DNA from: Eublepharis macularius
Lineage: Eukaryota > Chordata > Lepidosauria > Squamata > Eublepharidae
Assembly: GCF_028583425.1 (NCBI RefSeq)
Contig: NC_072793.1
Span: 60,145,028 to 60,209,027, forward strand
Length of the DNA stretch: 64,000 nt
Direction: 5' to 3'
Shown here: one piece after another, positions 1-10,354 of the stretch
Layout of the letters: the number at the start of each line of letters is the position of its first letter
Numbering within the stretch: position 1 is the stretch's first letter
The notes under the pieces: model-generated
Databases searched by the model: none
What the model was told of the DNA's origin: nothing
What the model saw: the letters and a program-made list of their open reading frames with translations, nothing else
Translations under genes and position numbers: made by a program

Positions 1-139
1 GGCTTCTTGTTTTAATTTTATTATTATTATGGATAAATGGTGAGAGTGGATAACTAATGCCCATTCAAGGGAAGAGGAATCACATGGACACCCCACCCCC
101 CATCCAGGCTGGAGCCATTGCCGGCTCTATAGTCCCCGC

Positions 140-310
140 TATGGTTGCCAACCTCCAGGTGGAACTTAGAGTTCTCCCAGAATTTTAGATGTCAGAGATC
201 AGTTCCCCCCGGAGGAAATGACTGTTTTGTAGGATGTACTATATGGCATCACATCCCAGGAACCCCCTGCAAATCTCCAGGAATTTTCCAAGCTGGTGTT
301 TGCAACCCTA
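140..310 (-). mobile_element. hAT-type miniature element (TAGGGTTGCC family), copy 1
   Basis: The ends TATGGTTGCC and GCAACCCTA match the terminal inverted repeats of better preserved copies at 2293, 5017 and 9289. The flanking octamers GTCCCCGC and TTCTCTGC agree at 5 of 8 positions, as expected of an old 8-bp target-site duplication. The interior has the family's purine-rich body in reverse orientation. It is non-coding. Confidence 0.75.
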
Positions 311-780
311 TTCTCTGCAGAGAAGCTGGGAACAACATCAGCATCTTGCTGAGAACTGACGTGCTTGTAAGGCTACAAGCTAAATTGGCCCCTACATCCC
401 CCACTCACACGCAAATAGGGTCACCATGATGAACAGAGGCCCCTTGGATAGAAGCCAAGCCACCAAAAAATGGTGCACAAGCAGAAAGTGAAACTTTACC
501 CATCCCAACCCACTTTTATGTTGGGACAAATTTCACTCACTATTAAAGGCACAAGAGTGTTCCTGGGGGGGAAACCAGCGGTCAATGCCAACAGTGTCAA
601 GGCCAACAGTGTTCAAACTTATCTGTTAATACAGAATAAAAGATGGATGTGGATCATGCCTATTCTTCTTCTTAATTACTGTTTCCATGACTGAAGTCAT
701 AAACAGCGAGCTATCGCCTACAAAAAGGGGAACCTAGAGATTACTGCCAGACTTTAGATTTTAGTGCAGCCACCAAAAAA

Positions 781-1060
781 TTAGCCACACACAAAGTTGA
801 CTTGTTTATCTTCATCTCTTAATAGGCAAGAAAATTTAGCTTCACGAGAGAGAAAATCTTGCTTAAACAGAGGAAGAATCAATTTACCTCTCCAATCTAG
901 AAATTCAGGACACTCCAAAAGAATATGATCTATAGAATCAATTTGGTTAGTGCCACATCCACAGAGTCTGTTACAGTATGGAATATCACAAAACCTTTCC
1001 AACAACACTGCTGATGATGGCAAGGCATTCAAACATGCCAGAATAAATGTCCTTCTGTAC
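781..1060 (-). mobile_element. LINE reverse-transcriptase C-terminal fragment
   Basis: The - strand encodes about 83 residues with a Cys/His pattern (CNRLCGCG followed by DHILLECPEF) typical of the region after the reverse transcriptase in non-LTR retrotransposons. No conserved polymerase motif is present, so this is a short relic. The clade cannot be fixed by eye. Confidence 0.55.
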
Positions 1061-1066
1061 TTTAGA

Positions 1067-1216
1067 ACCTTTAAGACTAACCAACTTTAGTGTCTCATAA
1101 GCTTTCGAGAACTACAGCTCTCTTCGTCAGATGCATCTGATGAAGAGAGCTGTAGTTCTCGAAAGCTTATGCTGCAATAAAGTTGGTTAGTCTGAAAGGT
1201 GCTACTGGACTCTTTT
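1067..1216. repeat. Inverted repeat from a Penelope-type tail repeat
   Basis: Two arms of about 64 bp (1069-1132 and 1135-1200) are near-perfect reverse complements around GATGCATC. Each carries the segment CGAAAGCTTATG and a GTTGGTTAGTCT-like end. A single-arm copy occurs at 19862-19949. From memory, this repeat ends many Penelope-like retroelement insertions in reptiles, which often leave head-to-head copies. The family assignment is inference; the palindrome is seen. Confidence 0.6.
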
Positions 1217-2284
1217 GCAACTACTGACTAACATGGTTAACTCCTCTGGATATTCTGTACTTTGGGAGAGTTAATTCAAACAAATAGTTTGGCATTTTTA
1301 TTGGAGGAGAGATCAGAGGAGAGATACTAATGGAGAGATACCAACGGAAAAAGAACATACTCTGCGAGCTCTAACCAACATGCTGTTATAATCAAGATCC
1401 CTCAAAAGTCTTTTGATTAACTTATTCAATTAACTGCTACTCAGAGTTATGCGTATTTGCACACAGATTTGGTGCAGACCTTCAGGTCAATGCACGTAAG
1501 TTAAGGAGTAGGGCCAGCAGACCAGGAAGAGCAGGGTGTCTTCTTGCCCATCAAAGCAGCAGATGCAAAAAAGCACATCAAGTAATCTTTCCTGGTCAGC
1601 TACTGCTTGTCTGCCAAGTGTTACTGCTGTTCACCACCTCTTCCGAACGCTGATGTAAGTGACTGCCTAATTCATAGTAGGAATTTTAAGCAGGAGGAGA
1701 ACTAAACCCTGAGCTTGGTATCCCTGGTGAAGTATTCCTGAGCCACTCTTGCTTCAGTACCTGGCCGGCTATTATTTAAACATAAGCAAGGATTTTATTT
1801 TTGTAATGCTTGCAGCATAAAAATGTGAAATGTTGGGTTGGGAAGCGCAGGGTCACATTGGAGAAACCATTAGCTTTTACAATAGCACCACCCTGTGGCA
1901 ACTTTTAAGAATTACAGGGATGGCTGAATTGGTATGCCTACTGTTCTAGAATGATTTCATGACTTTGAGCCTTTCATTGCACTAGGTAGAGGCATGTGAT
2001 CATTGTTAATTCACACTACAAAGCAGAGTGGAGCCTTTTGTAATTCAAATGAATTTTCTGAATAGTGTGGATTTGACATTATAAGCCACTTTAAACCCAC
2101 AGAATAAAACCTTCCAAGCATACAAATGCCCTTAAGGATATCTGCATAATATAAGTGGTGACCTTGCTGTGAAAACTCACCACAGCTGTAAGAGATGTGC
2201 AGCTTTCTTTCCATGTCTGAGCTCAGGGTGAATCCCCACCTTAAGAAACTTAACACTGATTGGATATAAATGGATGTCAATCAT
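1217..2284. other. Unannotated intergenic sequence
   Basis: No gene, clear repeat boundary or RNA gene was recognised here. Confidence 0.4.
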
Positions 2285-2292
2285 GAAATAAC

Positions 2293-2513
2293 TAGAGTTG
2301 CCAGCTCCAGGTTGGGAAATCCCTGGAGATTTTGGGGGGTGGAGCCTGGAGAAGGTGGGGTTTGGGGAGGGGAGGGACCTCAATAGAGTGAAACACCATA
2401 GATTTTACCATCCTAAGCAGCAGTTTTCTCCAGGAGGAAATGATCTTTATGGCCTGAAGATCAGTTGTAATTCCAGGAAATCTCAAGCCACCACCAGGAG
2501 CCTGGCAACCCTA
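2293..2513 (+). mobile_element. hAT-type miniature element, copy 2, with TSD
   Basis: A 221-bp element with ends TAGAGTTGCC and GGCAACCCTA. It is flanked by octamers GAAATAAC (2285-2292) and GAAATAGC (2514-2521), which match at 7 of 8. TIRs plus 8-bp duplications are the signature of the hAT superfamily. The interior has no coding capacity, so it would need a transposase supplied elsewhere. Confidence 0.88.
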
Positions 2514-2821
2514 GAAATAGCCCCACCTCCTTCTCAGCGCAGGGCTGTGATTGGCTGCCTATTGTGGTGATCACAAAGCCACTCCATCTTCAAAGAGTTT
2601 TCAAACAGGTTAAAAACCCCTCTCATACATATATAAATCAAAAGCAGAACAGTCTTTTGATCAGACAGAAATGCAGGGGCTTCAAAAGTGGATAGCCCAC
2701 CTGAAGCCTCCAAGGAGGGTTGACATCAGCTTTTGATCCTGGGGATACAAGGCAAAACTGTCCTGCAGGCAAAAATAGGGAAAAAATGTGGCTACTTCTT
2801 TTTCTGTGTCTTACACAGCCT

Positions 2822-2905
2822 TACAGTCAATCCTACACAGAATTATTATACAGAATTGAGCTCAATGGGCTTAGAGTGGAGTAATTCTGCATAGGATTGC
2901 ACAGT
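2822..2905. mobile_element. Short foldback element (CACAGTGCAATCC family)
   Basis: An 84-bp palindrome: the left arm contains CAATCCTACACAGAATTA and the right arm TAATTCTGCATAGGATTG. Related copies lie at 4807-4889 and 46445-46532, and a half copy near 12031-12064. A recurring palindrome with these ends suggests a non-autonomous DNA transposon. No target duplication was resolved. Confidence 0.6.
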
Positions 2906-3319
2906 CTCTCAAAACCACTGCAGTTGGAAAGCAGATTACTAACCAGGTCACACTACAGAAGGAAGAAGTGGCAGCTTTTCACACGATACAGAACTAGGTC
3001 CCTTCCATCTACTGGCTCAGACAATTCCACTGCTAAATCTGCACTTGAAGCTATGAAGTGTTCTCTTTTTTCTAAGTTGCTCACATACCACATGCTATAG
3101 AATACACATTTGGCATGGATGGAACTGGGAGGCAACAGCCAGATGGACTCCTTCAGAATGGTTGTCGGATCCTGTGCGAGTTTACTTGCCATTTATTAGT
3201 TTATTTTTGTGAGTTCATTTAGACTTACTCCCAGATAAGGGTGCACAGGATTTTTGTCAAAACTGGCTGAGTAAATGGAGCTTGAAGGGATGAGGCACCC
3301 AATGCAGCAGTCCACTTAC

Positions 3320-4225
3320 AATCAAAGGCTAGCCACTGAGAACATATCTTGCCAATTTTAAAACAATTATATTGGCTGCCAGTTTGTTTCTGAATTCAAT
3401 TTGGAGTTAAAACTTTTAAAGCTTTTCATGGCCTCGAACCCCCATACCTGATAGATCATCCCTTTCCATATGTCTCCCATTGAAAATTAAAATTGTAATC
3501 TTCTGGTCATTCCTCCGCCCAGTATTACTCACCTGGCAATTTACTAAAACCTTTTCCTCTCCAATAGTGCCTCCCACTTTGAGGGGATAGACACCCTGAA
3601 GAGGTAAAGGGAAACTGTATGAAGAGGAGGAGGGTTTTTCAGGTTTCAAACAATCAAAGTGGAAGAGAGAGAGGGAGGTCAAGGGCCTATTCATCCTTGC
3701 TATCTGCTCTTCTGATAGTATCCTTTGAAGTACAGATGGCATTCTTAGGGACTTCCTCTTTCTGGCACCACAGCTTCCTCTCTTTGTCTTTCTTCTCCTT
3801 CTTGCCACCATGGTTGCCATCCACTGGCATCTTTAGACTAGAAACCTGTCTCTACCTTTCCCTATGCAGAATGGACTTCCAGCAATAAATGGGCTCATAT
3901 TTCTTTTCTGAAGCTTAACCAAGGCCCTGAGTGTGTTTCTCTCCATGCACGCACTCTGCAGTGCAGGCTCTCACACACACACATCCCTGCTTGCTGTGCA
4001 GCTCTGCTAACGGAAACCCTCTCTGGAAATGTTCAGAAAGTGCTGCAAGAACTTGCTGTTTCAAGGGGATTTAGTGGGATTTGATTTGAGAGCTGCAGAT
4101 ACGGTATTTTCTGCAGTATGTTTTAAGATCTTATCTGGTGTATTATAGTTTTAATGGAATGAATTGTATGCCTCCTTTAGCTGCCATTGGAAAGGTGGGA
4201 TATAAATATTTTAATAAGTAAACTT
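3320..4225 (+). mobile_element. 5'-truncated LINE (L2/CR1 clade) 3' end
   Basis: From about 3352 the + strand encodes a decayed reverse-transcriptase C-terminus (PILKQLYWLPV, one stop, then FKAFHGLEPPYL). This is the 'LHWLPV...FKALHGLAPPYL' motif seen in L2/CR1-clade elements. A 3' UTR follows and ends in GGTGGGATATAAATATTT with an A-rich tail near 4215. The in-frame stop shows it is dead. Confidence 0.6.
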
Positions 4226-4806
4226 GTCACCTTTATTAACAGAGACTAGTCTTCATAAATTATTAGTTAGAATATGGCTTCATTGTTCCTTTCCCCCGGT
4301 CCAAACAGAAATCAGGGAGAAGGAGAGGAGCAAGAGTTACAGGCTACAGTTGTTCATATTGATAGGTTAATTTTACAAATTTAAAACCATGCTTTACTTG
4401 AAATTTAAGCTGAGCTTACAAAACCAATAAACATGAGTGAGTTGGCTCAAGACTGCCTAGGTTGCAAGTCTACCCAGATATGTGAGAGAGAGAGAGGAAC
4501 TCTGTGTGTGTGCGCCAGAGAAAAGAGAGTGAAGCGCAGGCAAATATCATTTGCTATTTTGTAAAATAAACACAACATGTGTGAAAACTTCTAGCTTGTT
4601 TTTTTTTTACTATGTGTGTCTTATGGCTCTGGGCCCTATGAAGAGTTTGGCATGCAGACTGTGAGGCTATGATAATGTGGTCATCCTTGGATCTGATTTG
4701 AGTATTTAAAAATGAAGATGACAGTTACTTAAGAAAAAAGCTTATTTTTATTCAAGAGACATTTATTACTCAATCAGTTGATTGATTACAAATTTCTAAA
4801 TCTAGT

Positions 4807-4889
4807 TCCATCCTAAGCAGTGTTACCCCCTTCTAAATCCACTGAAGTCAACGGGATTAGAAGGATCTAACTGTGCTTTGGAGGGCAAT
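4807..4889. mobile_element. Short foldback element, copy 2
   Basis: The left arm CATCCTAAGCAGTGTTAC pairs imperfectly with a degraded right arm (GATCTAACTGTGCTTTGGA). It belongs to the family described at 2822-2905. Confidence 0.5.
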
Positions 4890-5016
4890 GGAAGAGACCT
4901 CCCTGTTTTAAACCAAGCAGGGCTTGCATGCAAACTGTTGCAATAAGGTTTAGGAAACATAGATTTGGCATTTGTTACCTCATGGCAACAGGGAAATTGT
5001 GTCTTATTATTCATTT

Positions 5017-5233
5017 TAGGATTACCAGCCTATAGGTGGGACCTGGAGATATCCTGGAATTACACCTCATCTCCAGACTACACAGATCAGCTCTCCTGGG
5101 AAAATTAGCTAATTTGGAGGGTGGGCTCTATGGCATTATATCCTACTGAGGTTCTTCCCTTCCCCAAACCCTCTTTCCCCAGGCTCCACCCCCAAATCTC
5201 TAGGAATTTCCCAGATTGGAATTGGCAACCCTA
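5017..5233 (-). mobile_element. hAT-type miniature element, copy 3, with TSD
   Basis: A 217-bp copy with ends TAGGATTACC and GGCAACCCTA. Flanking octamers ATTCATTT (5009-5016) and ATCCATTT (5234-5241) match at 7 of 8. Orientation is opposite to the copy at 2293. Confidence 0.88.
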
Positions 5234-5495
5234 ATCCATTTCCAAAAAAAGATTGTGGGGAGAAAGGTAATAATCTATACTCCATCCGTGCTTAATAGAA
5301 GTATAGCTCCACAGCATTATGGCATGTTTGTCATAGAAATATTTGATATGCAGTGAAAAGTGGAGCAAATCCTGCACTTCGTACATTCTAAAAGATCTGG
5401 CAATGGGTCATAAAATCCTTGTTGTATAAAACAGGGCAAGAGTCTACAGAATACAGTTTTCCCAGGTTTGTTGCCTTCTTGAGTCAACAGACATC

Positions 5496-5606
5496 TAGGG
5501 TTGCCAACCTCAAGGTGGAGGCTGGATGTCTCCCAGAATTACAACTTCTCTCCAGACTACAGGGATCAATTCCCTGGAGGAAATGGGCAGCTTCAGAAGG
5601 TCTAGA
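5496..5606 (-). mobile_element. hAT-type miniature element fragment, copy 4
   Basis: It has an intact left end TAGGGTTGCC followed by about 110 bp of the family body. The other end is missing, replaced by unrelated sequence after the CCTGGAGGAAATGG block. Confidence 0.7.
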
Positions 5607-5729
5607 TAGGCCAGGCCAGGCCTCTCACTTCGGCAGGAGACTTCCCACTGGCAACTGAATGCCCCTGCCACCTCTTGTTAGAGTGATGGGGGACAAATGG
5701 ACGGAGGGGGAAATCAGTGGTCCTCCTTG

Positions 5730-5971
5730 ATAATAATAATCTTATGCTTGTATACTGCTCTTTGAGACGACGACACTCTCATAGCGGTTTACAAAGTCAA
5801 TGTCATTTTTATTCCCACAAACAGGCACCCAGTGAAGTGGGTGGGGCTGAGAGAGCTCTGAAAGAGCCGTGACTGACCCAAGGTCACCCAGTTCGCTTCA
5901 AGTGGAGGAGTGGGGAATCAAACCCGGTTCTCCAGATTAGAGTCCTGCTGCTCTTATTCACTACACCAAAC
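5730..5971 (-). mobile_element. tRNA-derived SINE
   Basis: Read on the - strand it has a tRNA-like head (GTTTGGTGTAGTGAATAAGA, then GGTTTGATTCCCC as B box), a body with AGGTCACC in reverse, and an AT-rich tail. It shares its head with the copies at 6100 and 27421. It is a SINE and not a functional tRNA gene. Confidence 0.8.
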
Positions 5972-6099
5972 TTGACATTGTGATGTCACTTCTAGTGCAA
6001 ACTGGAAGTGATGGCAACATGTTGGGATGATGCTGTAGCATGTACCTGAAATTGAATTTAATGTGCTTGCTGGAGCATTGCCTTAATGTATTGACACCA

Positions 6100-6319
6100 C
6101 TTCAGGACAACTTAACACCCACTCAGAGCGGTTTACAAAGTATGTTATTATCCCCACAACAGTCACCCTGTGAGGTGGATGAGGTTGGAAGAGCTCTAGA
6201 AGAGCTGTGACTGACTCAAGGTCACCCATCTGGCTTCAAGTGGAGGAGTGGGGAATCAAACCTGGTTCTCCAGATTAGAGTCCTGCTGCTCTTAATCACT
6301 ACACCAAACTGGCTCTCCA
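6100..6319 (-). mobile_element. tRNA-derived SINE
   Basis: Second copy of the SINE at 5730-5971 in the same orientation, with the - strand head GTTTGGTGTAGTGATTAAGA and B box GGTTTGATTCCCC. About 130 bp separates the two copies. Confidence 0.8.
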
Positions 6320-6364
6320 GGAGATGCCAGACAAGTAGGTCCCGTGCCCCAGAACTCTCCTGTC

Positions 6365-6473
6365 TTTTGCTGCCAACCCTACAATTGTTTCACTTCCCTG
6401 CTGAGCTCTCTCCCCAGGCGATGTCCTCAAATCTCCAAGAATTTCCCAAAATGGAGTTGGCAAGCCTACAGAT
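6365..6473 (-). mobile_element. hAT-type miniature element fragment, copy 5
   Basis: This partial copy carries the family's AATCTCCAAGAATTTCCC block and the end GGCAAGCCTA. It lies directly after the SINE and is internally shortened. Confidence 0.6.
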
Positions 6474-6681
6474 GTTGTCTGAGAAGTCCCAGGCATCCAT
6501 CAACTTAGGAATTCTCAGCCCATATCTGTGCGTACAAACAGGATGCATACCTAGCAAAACTGTAGACATCAGATCATCTGTTATATTATCTCTAAACTTT
6601 CTCAACACAGGTAAAAAGCAACAGTAGAATGAGAATGAGTCCCTCTTTCCTCAGGCTTATCTTCCCCTTTATATTACAGAG

Positions 6682-8374
6682 ATGGGCCAAATCCACATTA
6701 CCCCTTTTTTTCCGCGTTTTCCCCGCATTCTCCCCGCAATCCCGAGTGCCGGTCACATTACCTCATTAAACAGACGCATTTCATTCGCATTTCTCCCGAA
6801 TATGTGGTCACAGTTTTTCAACGGAAGTTTCACGGTGGCCGTGAACGGGCCAATGCGCAATTTACGCGGTTTTTTTAAAAACCACCCCCCTTCCTGTCTC
6901 TCTGGCCGTTCCGAGAGTTCCTATTGGCTGATTCAACTTGCAAGTGCTCCGTAGACTGCAAAAGACTATTTTTGACTTCATAGCATTGGATTTATTGATT
7001 ATGCTGTTTCTGAATCAAATCTGGTTTGAAAAATCATTTTGGGGTGAATCCATCCTCAGAACGGACTCGTGAAACTTCCTTTTTAACTGTTTTTTATTTT
7101 TTTATTTTATATTACTGTAATATCGAAATTACAGTGAATCAATCATTCAAAATAAACAGTCGCTGCCAAGGGCTGCCCCAGCGGAGGGGCTGGAGGCGCT
7201 GGGAAGCCGGCAGGCTCATCGCTCGCCTCCCCTCCCGCCGGGGTCAAGAAGGTGCCCGGCAGACCGAGTCGAAGCCCGGGGCGCAGCCAACAGACCGGCA
7301 AGCGCAGGGCTCCTCTTCGCTCCTCAGCGCGAGAACGACATCGCCGTAGTCTCTGCTGGAGGCTCCTGACTCAGAGCGGAGAAGGGACTGGCCGAGGCAT
7401 CCCCGGCTGAGCCGAACGGACAGCAAAGGCGGCTGGGCCCGTGGGCTGGCACGTCCGCGGAGGGAGGCTGAAGACGAACAGGGATTTTAAAAACTGCTGC
7501 CGAGGGAAGTGGGTGGTGGCGGGCCGGGGATGCCGGCCGAGGAGACAGCCGCATCCCTCCAAGCCTCTCTCTGCAGTGAGCCAGTGCCGCGCTGCCGGGG
7601 GGCGAGGATGCGCTGCGCGGCGCGCTCTCCACTGCGGGCGCTCCGGCTCAGGCACTCGCCACGCAGAGGCCCGGCCCGCGGGGCGCAGGGGTGCCTGCCC
7701 CTGCGAGGTCGCCCATCAGCGCGGTGGTCCGCGGGAGGGGAGGGGGCGCAGCCTTCCCCCCTTGGAGTAAACGGCCCTCTGGCCGCCAAGCCGGCTTGAC
7801 TCCGCAGGCGCTGCCGCTCCAGTCTTGGAGAGGGGGGAAGGGGGAGCAGAGGGCTGGGCGGCGTCTCGGCGCGCTCCACTCGCACAAACATGCAACCCGC
7901 ACCTTTCAAACCAGGCTTTGTACGGCCCCTCTTCATCCAAAGCGACTGACCGGCCTGAACCCGCCCAAAGCTTGGCTTTGTGAAACTTCAGTAAAATTCA
8001 AGCACTGAACTGTCCTGCATAGGAAATGCCCACGAAAGCTTCCCACATGCTTCAAAATTTCCAAAAAAGAAACGGAAGAGCCATCAGTGCTGTCAGTGGG
8101 GGAAAGAGAGGCATCATTATCTTCAATGATGTTTCTTTATAACACAAGATCGAAATAACGGAAAAGTGAGCTCAAAATTTTTTTTAAAAAATGGGCGGGG
8201 AAAAAAGGTCCCGCCCAAAAAAGCAGTTTTCGAGTGGCCGTGTGACCGGAGGGACGCGTGAGAAAGGCGGATTGGAAGCAGGGATGTGAACGAAGAGGAA
8301 AAAATCACGGATTGGAGGCAAACGGAAGATATCCGATAAACATGCGGGTAATGGGTGAATGTGGATTCGACCAT
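6682..8374. mobile_element. TIR-bounded 1.7-kb element with a CpG-rich core
   Basis: The left end ATGGGCCAAATCCACATT and the reverse complement of the right end ATGGTCGAATCCACATT match with one indel and a few mismatches. Inside both ends lie T-rich, CG-containing stretches and a shared CACGGCC-like motif. The 1.7-kb interior carries a strongly CpG-rich block (about 7150-7990) and AT-rich shoulders. No transposase frame was recognised, so it looks non-autonomous. No clear target duplication was seen; a PIF/Harbinger origin is possible but unproven. Confidence 0.5.
7150..7990. promoter_or_regulatory. CpG-rich block (orphan CpG island)
   Basis: About 840 bp are very GC- and CpG-rich, unlike the AT-rich surroundings. 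Several overlapping open frames occur on both strands, as expected from GC content alone, and none resembles a known protein. The block sits inside the TIR element at 6682-8374. It may be a host promoter fragment picked up by the transposon, a GC-rich repeat, or an unrecognised promoter upstream of IL17B. Confidence 0.5.
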
Positions 8375-8454
8375 GGTGAAATGCCTTACACCCTAGAATT
8401 TGTATACCCCCAAAATGAGTGTAAAGTTTTATCATAACTTCATCTGAGGAAACC

Positions 8455-8575
8455 CTACTTTGGAGTGTGGACTGTATGGCATCATATCCCACTGAAGTCC
8501 CTCCTCAAACCCCACCGCCCCCACGTTACACCCCCAAATCTCCAGGAATTTCCCAGCCAGGAGATGGCAACCCTG
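8455..8575 (-). mobile_element. hAT-type miniature element fragment, copy 6
   Basis: It carries the family blocks TATGGCATCATATCCCACTG and CCCAAATCTCCAGGAATT and ends GGCAACCCTG. The other end is missing. Confidence 0.7.
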
Positions 8576-9288
8576 TTGGCGTAACCCTGATTCAAAGGCA
8601 GCAGCACAATCTCCAGCCCATTTAATGGGTGTGAACATGAAGAGTATAATGTAATTTTGCCCCAAGATGCAAATAATTTCCCTCTCCCCAAAATAGACAG
8701 TAAGGCTGATGGGATGCAAAGATCTTCTAGACCTCAGGAAGCTGTATGACTTTATCCATACTTAAAATGTATTAAAAGGCCACACACACACACCAATTCA
8801 CCTGAGAGTTAAATGACATGAAGGGGAATGTTCAAATCTCTGCCCAGCTTATTTTTGGTGTTTGTAATTAAACTGTCTGAAGGGAAAGCAAGTAGAACAT
8901 GTTTATTTCTAAAATGCCACAGAGTCTACTCATATGCTCCCCCTTCAAAATTCAAAAGCTGCCAAAGAGCTGCCATGTTAAAAAAAAGATGATGATGAAG
9001 TTCAGCATAAGTTTGGACAAAAATGTGTAAAGGAGTTTTTCTGAATATTTGGAGGCAGAGAGACAACTCAAATTTGAAGCAAACACCAATATCCAAAAAG
9101 TGAGCATTCTTCAGGGCCCAACCATCCTTTTCTGTAGGCCCCATATGAAATTGTAGCACACCTACATGCTAGTCTCATCCCATACATACAATTTTGTGAA
9201 ACATGAAAGAAATATTTCTACTTTATTTCAGAAATTAGATAAATATTTATCATTATTAGAAGCTTGTAGCTTTGGCCATCCCACTCCC

Positions 9289-9512
9289 TAGGGTTGCCAG
9301 CTCCAGGTTGGGAAATTCCTAGAGATTTTATGGGTGGAGCCTGGAGAGGGCAGGGTTTGTGGAGGGGAGGGGCCTCACCTCAGCAAGATATATTGCCATA
9401 GAATCCACCATCCAAGGCAGCCATTTTCTCCAGGCAAACTCATCTCTGTGACCTGGAGATCAGTTGGAATTCCGCGAGATCTCCAGCCACCACCTGGAGC
9501 CTGGCAACCCTA
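9289..9512 (+). mobile_element. hAT-type miniature element, copy 7, with perfect TSD
   Basis: This is the clearest copy: 224 bp, ends TAGGGTTGCC and GGCAACCCTA (10-bp perfect TIR), and identical octamers CCACTCCC at 9281-9288 and 9513-9520. It defines the family boundaries and supports the hAT assignment. Confidence 0.93.
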
Positions 9513-9611
9513 CCACTCCCTGAGCCCCAGATCATAGTAAGATGTATTGATCCACCCCTTCCTCATCCTTGGGGTGGAATATTCTGCTCAGGCAACTGAG
9601 TATTGTAGCAG

Positions 9612-9811
9612 CTTCTAGCAGCTGCATCTCCCAGAATTGCTGTTGATTTCAGATTACAAAGATCAGATCCCCTGGAGGTAACGGCTTCTTCGGAGGGCAG
9701 ATTCCATGGCATCACATCCCTGCTGAGTTTTCTCCTCTTCCCAAACTCCGACCTTTCTCGGCACTGCTCCCAAATCTCCAAGAATTCCCCAAACTGAAGT
9801 GGATAACCCTA
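9612..9811 (-). mobile_element. hAT-type miniature element, copy 8
   Basis: It has the body blocks CTCCCAGAATTG and CCCAAATCTCCAAGAATT and the end GATAACCCTA. The left end is degraded. Confidence 0.65.
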
Positions 9812-9890
9812 TGTATATTAAGAGCCTAGAAACAACAGGGTTTACTTACACAAACCTGTGATGAACCCTCTTATATGAGTGACTCACAAT

Positions 9891-10050
9891 TAGGCTCGCC
9901 TGCTCTAGTTTGGGAAATTCCTGGAGATATTGTGGGTGGAGCCTGAGAAGGGTGGGGTTTGAAGAAAGGAGAGGCCTCAGTGAGGTATAACGCCATACAG
10001 TCCACCCTCCAAAGCAGCCATTTTCTCCAGGGGAACTGATCTCTGTAGCC
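9891..10050 (+). mobile_element. hAT-type miniature element fragment, copy 9
   Basis: It starts at TAGGCTCGCC and runs through TTGGGAAATTCCTGGAGATA to the CTGATCTCTGTAGCC block. The last fifth of the element is missing. Confidence 0.7.
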
Positions 10051-10150
10051 ATGTTTACTTGTGTCACTGTTCAGTGAGATTTACTTCTACAGAAGTGTAC
10101 ATGGAATTGCATCTTTATCAACTTGTGGATGCCTCAGTATATTCAGATAA

Positions 10151-10354
10151 CCTGACCTGGATAGCCCAGGCAAGCCTGATTTTGTAAGCTAAGCAGGATT
10201 AGCCCTGGTAAGTAATTAGATGGGAGACCTCTGAAGAAGGCCAGGGTTGCAGATGCAAGCAATGGCAAAACATCTCTATTAGTCTCTTGCCCTGAAGACC
10301 CCAGCAGGGTTCACTATAAGTCATCTGAGACTTGACCGCACTTTCCACCATCAC
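10151..10354 (+). mobile_element. 5S-rRNA-derived SINE (SINE3 type)
   Basis: The head at about 10184-10230 contains AAGCTAAGCAGGATT, CCTGGTAAGTAATTAGATGG and GAGACC. These correspond to the internal promoter (A box, intermediate element, C box) of vertebrate 5S rRNA. A non-5S body with GCAATGGCAAAACATCTCT and CTTGCCCTGAAGACCCC follows. A second copy is at 26187-26395 and a fragment at 39846-39925. The body shows it is a SINE and not a 5S gene. Confidence 0.82.

Noticed and set aside
7487-7936. Open frames of up to 149 codons on both strands in the CpG-rich block
   Set aside because: Very high GC removes stop codons; several mutually overlapping frames exist and none looks like a protein family.
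10184-10230. 5S rRNA gene
   Set aside because: Only the internal promoter region resembles 5S rRNA; the rest is a shared SINE body, and a second copy has the same chimeric structure.
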